A stretch of 13,552 bases of DNA from Jimgerdemannia flammicorona (taxonomy: Eukaryota; Mucoromycota; Endogonomycetes; Endogonales; Endogonaceae), in assembly GCA_003990745.1 (NCBI GenBank), contig RBNI01004731.1:1-13552 (forward strand), in the 5' to 3' direction. Positions 8,927 to 13,552 of the stretch are shown one piece after another (within the stretch, counting starts at the first letter, position 1; the number at the start of each line of letters is the position of its first letter). The notes under the pieces are model-generated. The model made no database searches and was not told the DNA's origin. It saw only the letters and a program-made list of their open reading frames with translations. The position numbers and the translations under genes are program-made.

Positions 8927-10205
8927 TCACAACTCCATGTTCACTTTCTCTCTAACCAAGTCCAATTCATGCTCAGAAGTAGTCTCTACTCTCTCAACTT
9001 GCTTAGCTTCTAGTCCAACCAATAGCTTATCTATTGCTGCATCATTCTTCAACTCCATCTCCTCTCAGTACTCCAAATAAGCCCCTTGCTAAATTTCTAA
9101 TCCATGTTACTGTTCCCACCAGAAAGCTGTATACTCTCTAATAGTTACTGCTATCTCAGTCTCTCTCATAACATCTATCTCATAACTCTCCTCATCTAAA
9201 TATACTACCAGTACCTCCTTCACTAGAGCCTCTACAATACCATCTTTCTGCAGAATTCTCATCCAGTACTCCTCACTGATAATATGCAAGTTCACATCCC
9301 CCAACTCCTCAGTTGCCAAGTTGTTTATTATCTAGTATATTCACTACAAGTCCCCAATCTCCTTGCTCTCAGAGGTTGTTAGTTAGCTGGCTTCAAGCAT
9401 TATAGTGTCAGCCCCAGCACTTGCAGACTCATCCCACTCCTTCTCAGAGATATCCACCAGCTCCTCTTCTCTGACCTCAACCATCTGCTCTCTACTTGCC
9501 ATCTCAGATACTCTAAATTGAACACAGTGAGTCTCTAACATCTCCACATCCTCACCAGCCATTGGCCAGATGTCCCGAGTCTTCTTTTCTGTATCCTCAC
9601 TCTCCTCCTATACCTCCAGTATACTATCATCATAAAGAGTCTGATCTCATACCTCCTGGCTCCAACCCCCAGCCCTTATACTCCTCCCCTCCTCCTCACC
9701 CACCCAGACACTCTCTTGAGTATCTCTAGCAGCCTTATTTAAACTAGACAATACCTTCTTCTTTTTCTTCAAACTAACCAATAACTCTCTCTACCTCTTA
9801 CACCCCTGTGCCCTCTCTCACTACCCCTTATTTACCCAGATGTACTTCTCATCTACTACCTCCAAGTGAGTCAAGTCCACATAAACCTTCCATACCTTGG
9901 TCTACTACTCCACTATCTCACTGAGCTCCTCCAGAGTCTCCACTAAGTCCTTCTTCTTCTCTACACTCTCCTTACTCTTGTCATCTTATAGATAAATGCC
10001 CCCTACATTTATACTAAGAGCTAGTCTCTCAATTTCCCTATAGCCTTTTTCCCAGCTAGCTAGAGCCTAACATCTATATCTTCTGTCCTGAAAGAAGTCC
10101 TCTCTCAGACCTAGAAACCAATATCAACTACCTCACTATACTCAGCCATAGTCTTCTCTACCCTCCTCCTCATCTTGATTATTGTCATTATAGATACTAT
10201 ATATA
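8927..10205 (-). pseudogene. LINE copy B ORF1, N-terminally truncated
   Basis: This covers the C-terminal two thirds of the Gag-like protein, matching residues of about 215-645 of copy A. The frame starts in the segment RRRVEKTMAEYSEVVDIGF, equal to RRRVEKVIVEYGDVVDIGF in A, continues through DLVETLEELSEIVEQ and ERAQGCKRQRELL (Gln codons read through stops), and ends with a 70-codon open run containing EVLVVYLDEESYEID. The stop is a TGA at 8929-8927, matching the TAG of A. Agreement of the three C termini supports a real, conserved domain. Several in-frame TAG and TGA codons interrupt it. Confidence 0.75.
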
Positions 10206-10210
10206 TTTCT

Positions 10211-10779
10211 TACTATTAAATATATCTATAAGACATCTACTAATATATGAGCTGAAAGTATATCAAAAGTCAAAAATATAAATACAATAACATAGTTTAG
10301 ATATTTCCTTTAAGCTCAATCCTATCTGAATTCTATATGATTGAGTAATCTTAATGTATGAATATTTTAGATTGATAAACTTATCAAGAATAGTATTGTA
10401 AAAATATATCTATTCTATATTAGTACTGGTCAAAGTATTAGTAAGCTACTTTATGATTCACATGAATATCCAAATAGATTATATATAAATATATAAGAGT
10501 ATATATATAAAAATACATGAACTCTATTTGTTGTAGATAGTGAATAGCTCAATATTATCTCAATGATAAGATGTGAATAGTTTGCAGCTATCAGTAATAT
10601 TATAGATATATTTCTCTGATTTATCTCAATCTCTATATTGAATTCAGGACTATCAATTACTCATAATGATATATATATCAAAGAAGCATATTCTATTAAT
10701 AGTATTAAGTCATTATTTCATATCAATATATTCAATCTCATATTTATAACTCTTGAGGATAATATGTATAATTTTATAT
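10211..10779. other. AT-rich stretch without recognisable gene
   Basis: Composition changes abruptly from moderately C-rich to strongly AT-rich at about 10200. I see only short, overlapping AT-driven frames and TA runs (for example 10480-10512). LINE similarity fades in the first few bases, so the outer part of copy B may continue in a heavily mutated form. Confidence 0.5.
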
Positions 10780-11170
10780 TCTATTTCTGCTGCTGAATCT
10801 ATGAGAACAGAATTAATTCTCCTAATATACCTAAAGCAGCCTTCTATAGTATACTATAAACTAATAAAATAATTAATGATAATAATGGGAGAAAGACTAG
10901 TGACTAAGTGTAGAGTATTATCTATAATAAAATAGAATATTTGTGGTCTACCAGCAAATCATATCTTGCAAAATATCTGTTTATTGATTTGAGTATATAT
11001 GGAGTAAGATATACAATTTACATATGTGGTTCAACCAAACCTAATAGCAAACTATGAATTCTTCATCTATGCTTAGTGACAAATTATTGGTAAATCTATT
11101 ATCTATCATTTATAGATGATATTGCATTAAATACTCCAGTACTATCCAAATTACATTGACCAGTAATACT
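10780..11170 (+). pseudogene. Faint coding remnant, unrecognised
   Basis: A plus-strand frame of about 130 codons with roughly a dozen stops contains protein-like runs such as MGERLVTKCRVLSIIK, NICGLPANHILQNICLLI and TYVVQPNLIANYEFFIY. The stops fit Gln or Trp codons after one transition. I recognise no family. A neighbouring frame is also fairly open in the first 80 bases, so the left limit is unsafe. It ends just before copy C begins. It may be part of another transposon or chance openness in AT-rich DNA. Confidence 0.2.
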
Positions 11171-11189
11171 GAAGTAGAAATCTATTAAG

Positions 11190-12153
11190 TGCAAGATATT
11201 AAGAGTAAAGAAGACTCTAGAGGAGGAGGAGGACTTACTGAAGGTTCTGGAGGATCTTATAGGGATAATAGAGTAGTATAGAGTAGTTTGGAAGAAGTAT
11301 GAAGCTAAGATAGTTGTAGAGATAATTAATGATAAGAGAGTATGACTGGACTGGGCTATATGGAAGAGAGCTTAGAGGAGACAGAGGTAGAAGGATCTTT
11401 TGACAGGCCTAGAGGAGAGGCTGAAAGTTGTAGAGAGTATTGGAAAAATAGAAATAATAGGCTAGTATTTGGGCTAGTAAGAAGGTAGAGCTAGGGAGAG
11501 GTGGTCTGGTAGAGGAGAAGGCTCAGGGAGGAGAGTGTTATTGTTGAGAGAGATTAGATAGAGGTTGAGACTCCAGTTAGATATAGAGTTCTGAATATAG
11601 ATCAGAGACTTGAGCTATAGGATATCTGAGAAAGACTAAGATGAGTCAGTAGAGATACATAAGTACAGTAGGAGATAAGAGAATAGAGGGACTGATAGTG
11701 GACCCAGGATAGAAGAAAGTTGATAGTGAACAATAACTTTAAAAGATATTGACTAATATAATAGCTGATGAGTTAGGGAGAGAGGGTCAACTTTAGAGTG
11801 ATCAGTGAGATATACTAAGAAACAGTATTGCAGGAGGAGAATGTAATATATAAATTGTAGAATAAGCTGATAGTAGCTCTGCTAGAGATAGAGAAATATG
11901 AGATTAATGAGAGTAGTAGAGCAGCTACTTTGTTGAAAATTGTAAATGAGTATATAGTATATCTATAAAGACTGAGAAAGAGTCTAGTGAAATGAAAAGT
12001 AGTGTATAAGAAGTATTGAATATCAATAGAGAAGTAGAATAGTAAGAACTAGAGGTATTAGTAGCTCTAGATTCTCAACAAGAGGTAGAAGATAAGCTGA
12101 TAGCTGAAAGAAACTTAGATATAACTTGTAATATAGTGAGTATAGAGCTATAG
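11190..12153 (+). pseudogene. LINE copy C ORF1, C-terminal half
   Basis: This is the C-terminal half of the Gag-like protein. It begins with an acidic helical stretch, EEEEDLLKVLEDL from 11220, equal to KEEEDLLETLEKM in A; then INDKRV and WKRAQRRQRQKDLL (Gln read for stops), equal to the WERAQGYKRQRELL block of A. The end reads EIEKYEINESS and finishes at a TAG at 12151, in the place of the A and B stops. The first block is in a different frame from the last, so at least one frameshift lies between. The middle (about 11570-11850) is too decayed to follow with confidence. Confidence 0.65.
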
Positions 12154-12189
12154 GATGGTTGCTGCTCTCATATACATTTATTTTTCTCT

Positions 12190-13529
12190 ATGAACAGTAT
12201 AATCAGGATCTTTTCTTTGAATATCAATAGACTTAAGAGAGTAGTAAGAAGGTGGAATATTTTCTCTTAGCTAAAAGGGCTGGAAGTAGATCTTTTTCAA
12301 TTATAGAATATATGGGGAGATAGAAAATTAGATATGTAGAATTAGATATTGAAATAGAGAGGGTAGTAGTATAGTAGAACAGAGTAAGTATACTTATTTA
12401 TAAAGAGAAAAGAGAGATAGTAGGAATCAGATATTGAGGGGAGAGGCTGGTATGAGAGACTTGGAGGAGACAGAGTTGAGATCTAATAGTAGTCAGATCC
12501 TATTACTACTTAGTAGAAAGGAAGACCTATATAGATTAGATTACTGAACTGTGGAAATTAGGTAAGCTGGTAGTAGCTGGGATTGACTATTTGGATAGAG
12601 ACTTTAATATAGTCTGAGATAGAAGAGTGGGCAGATCAGATAATAAGAGGAGTCTGTCTAAAAAGAGTAGTATTCTGGATAGCTAAGAGGAGATTGAATA
12701 ACTTGGTTCTCTGATAGATATAGATAGATAGGGCTGAAGTGATCATCAGATATTTATATATTAGATAGATAGACTTAGTTTGAGAATTAATAATTGAATC
12801 CTAACTACTAAGTACTAGGAGAGAGATATCTGAGAGTTACTGAAGGCTGAGTAGTATCTCTGATCAAATTATTGAAACCTTCTAGGATATAGAAGATTTG
12901 GAAAAAGATGAAAAGGAGTCTGGACATTAGTATCTGAATTCTGTACTACTGAATGAGTCTTTACTATGAGATGCTTAAGTGATAGATATTAGGCCTAAAG
13001 TCTTCACTTAGAGAGAGAGAGATCTTGATATTGATAATTGGTAGCAAAAGCTAAAGTCTAATACTCAACAGTTCTGAGGGAAGGCTGAGAGGATGAGGAG
13101 TACCCAGTAGAGAGAATATATATAGTAAGCCTTATATAGACTAAAAAGGCTCTTAAAGGGGTGGGCTAGTCTGCTGGAAGCTAAGAGTATAGAGAATTGG
13201 AGAGTTTAGTATATCCAGCTAAAGGTAAAAGAGCTGCAATATATACTACAGACTGAGGAGAGTATATAAGTACAGAGTGTAGTAGTTAGACTATAGTTAT
13301 AAGGTTTGAAGAAAGAAGAGAGACTGAAAAAGTTTCTGTTAAGACTCTTTTAGGCAAGAAGGATATATCAGCAATAAGATGAGATATTGGATGAGAAGAG
13401 CAAAATAGTAATAAAGACTTAGGGTATTTTAGAATAGCTGAGTGAGTAGTAGAGGTCACTATAGAGTGAGAAAGAGGAAGGTAAGAATGTACAGACCATT
13501 GAGTGTTATCTGGAGGACTGACATTTAGC
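12190..13529 (+). pseudogene. LINE copy C ORF2, endonuclease part only
   Basis: The ATG at 12190 opens MNSIIRIFSLNINRLKR, the best-preserved N terminus of the three ORF2 copies. QNIW stands where QETH is usual. DRDFNIV near 12597 replaces GGDFN, WEEIEWLGSLID (stops read as Trp) matches WEEVENLSSL in A, and SNYW near 12860 replaces SDHW. YLNSVLL near 12930 lies in a further frame, so there is a frameshift between SNYW and YLNS. The last readable block, SEKEEGKNVQTIE and YLEDWHLA, matches the linker before the reverse transcriptase in A. No reverse transcriptase is present because the copy is cut at 13529. Three key endonuclease positions differ from the usual residues, so it is certainly inactive. 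Confidence 0.7.
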
Positions 13530-13552
13530 TTTTTTTTTTTTTTTTTTTTTTT
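13530..13552 (-). repeat. Run of 23 T at the window end
   Basis: The endonuclease frame of copy C is broken here by an uninterrupted T-run that continues to the last base. On the minus strand this is a poly(A) run, as left by a retroelement inserted in the opposite orientation whose body would lie beyond the window. An assembly break at a homopolymer is the alternative; the window also opens with nine T. Confidence 0.5.

Larger units (their letters stand above)
6708..10210 (-). mobile_element. LINE copy B, truncated at both ends, degenerate
   Basis: This is a relative of copy A in the same orientation. It runs collinear with A at an offset of about 4.3 kb: B 10200 matches A 5880, B 6788 matches A 2449. 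It has lost the 5' leader and about the first 215 codons of ORF1, a loss typical of incomplete LINE reverse transcription, although heavier decay beyond 10210 could hide more. Its 3' half is missing: homology ends at about 6708, right after the reverse-transcriptase catalytic motif, where the leader of A begins. LINEs do not normally lose their 3' ends, so interruption by A is the simplest reading. A and B differ by many changes beyond C-to-T, so they are not a recent duplication. Confidence 0.8.
11186..13529 (+). mobile_element. LINE copy C, 5'-truncated and interrupted, degenerate
   Basis: This is a third relative of the family, on the plus strand, so it points away from B, with the two 5' ends facing across about 1 kb. 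It starts in ORF1 at KCKILRVKK, which matches ICKVLKVKE of copy A (A position near 5675), and runs through the ORF1 C terminus, the ORF1-ORF2 gap and the endonuclease. It stops at LEDWHLA, matching ENWEPLQ in A near 3230, about 100 bp before the GLPWDFW block. A run of 23 T follows directly. It has more TA dinucleotides and more stops than A and B, so it looks older or more heavily mutated. Confidence 0.75.

Noticed and set aside
10211..11185. AT-rich spacer as a centromere core or replication origin
   Set aside because: The AT content is explained by C-to-T decay, and I see no satellite periodicity or specific motif.
1..13552. CRISPR array, operon, tRNA, rRNA or prokaryotic regulatory sites
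   Set aside because: No regularly spaced repeats, no intact gene cluster and no cloverleaf-like sequence seen. The content is eukaryotic LINE debris.

Overview
This window reads as a decayed, transposon-only stretch of a fungal genome, most likely a filamentous ascomycete. I see no intact gene, no host gene and no RNA gene. Everything recognisable belongs to three relatives of one non-LTR retrotransposon (LINE) family. The family has an ORF1 (Gag-like) and an ORF2 with an apurinic-type endonuclease followed by a reverse transcriptase; its architecture and motifs are closest to the fungal Tad1 clade. All three copies carry many in-frame stops and several small frameshifting indels. CpG has almost vanished: by eye I find four in 13,552 bp. 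Together with TA excess and stops that mostly look like CAG, CAA or TGG with one transition, this points to RIP-like or methylation-driven C-to-T decay.

Layout. 1-1476 is very AT-rich; it holds a decayed, unrecognised coding remnant on the minus strand (about 195-823) and a T/ATT tail at 1270-1293. Copy A (about 1477-6707, minus) is nearly full length: 5' leader, ORF1 start at 6531, ORF1 stop at 4594, ORF2 start at 4555, reverse transcriptase and C-terminal region down to about 1540, then an A/TAA tail. Copy B (about 6708-10210, minus) abuts the 5' end of A; it keeps the C-terminal two thirds of ORF1, the endonuclease and the first half of the reverse transcriptase, and stops just after the reverse-transcriptase catalytic motif. 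About 1 kb of AT-rich DNA follows (10211-11185), with a faint coding remnant. Copy C (about 11186-13529, plus) is oriented head-to-head with B; it keeps the ORF1 C-terminal half and the endonuclease, then is cut by a run of 23 T at the window end.

In a live element, ORF1 would bind the RNA and ORF2 would nick the target and reverse-transcribe the RNA from the nick. None of the three copies can do this now. The residue expected to be the second catalytic Asp of the reverse transcriptase is Asn in both copies that reach it. The window is best understood as a nested LINE graveyard. I did not find a new functional system; the points of interest are the mutation pattern, the nesting, and some family-level features of the LINE proteins.
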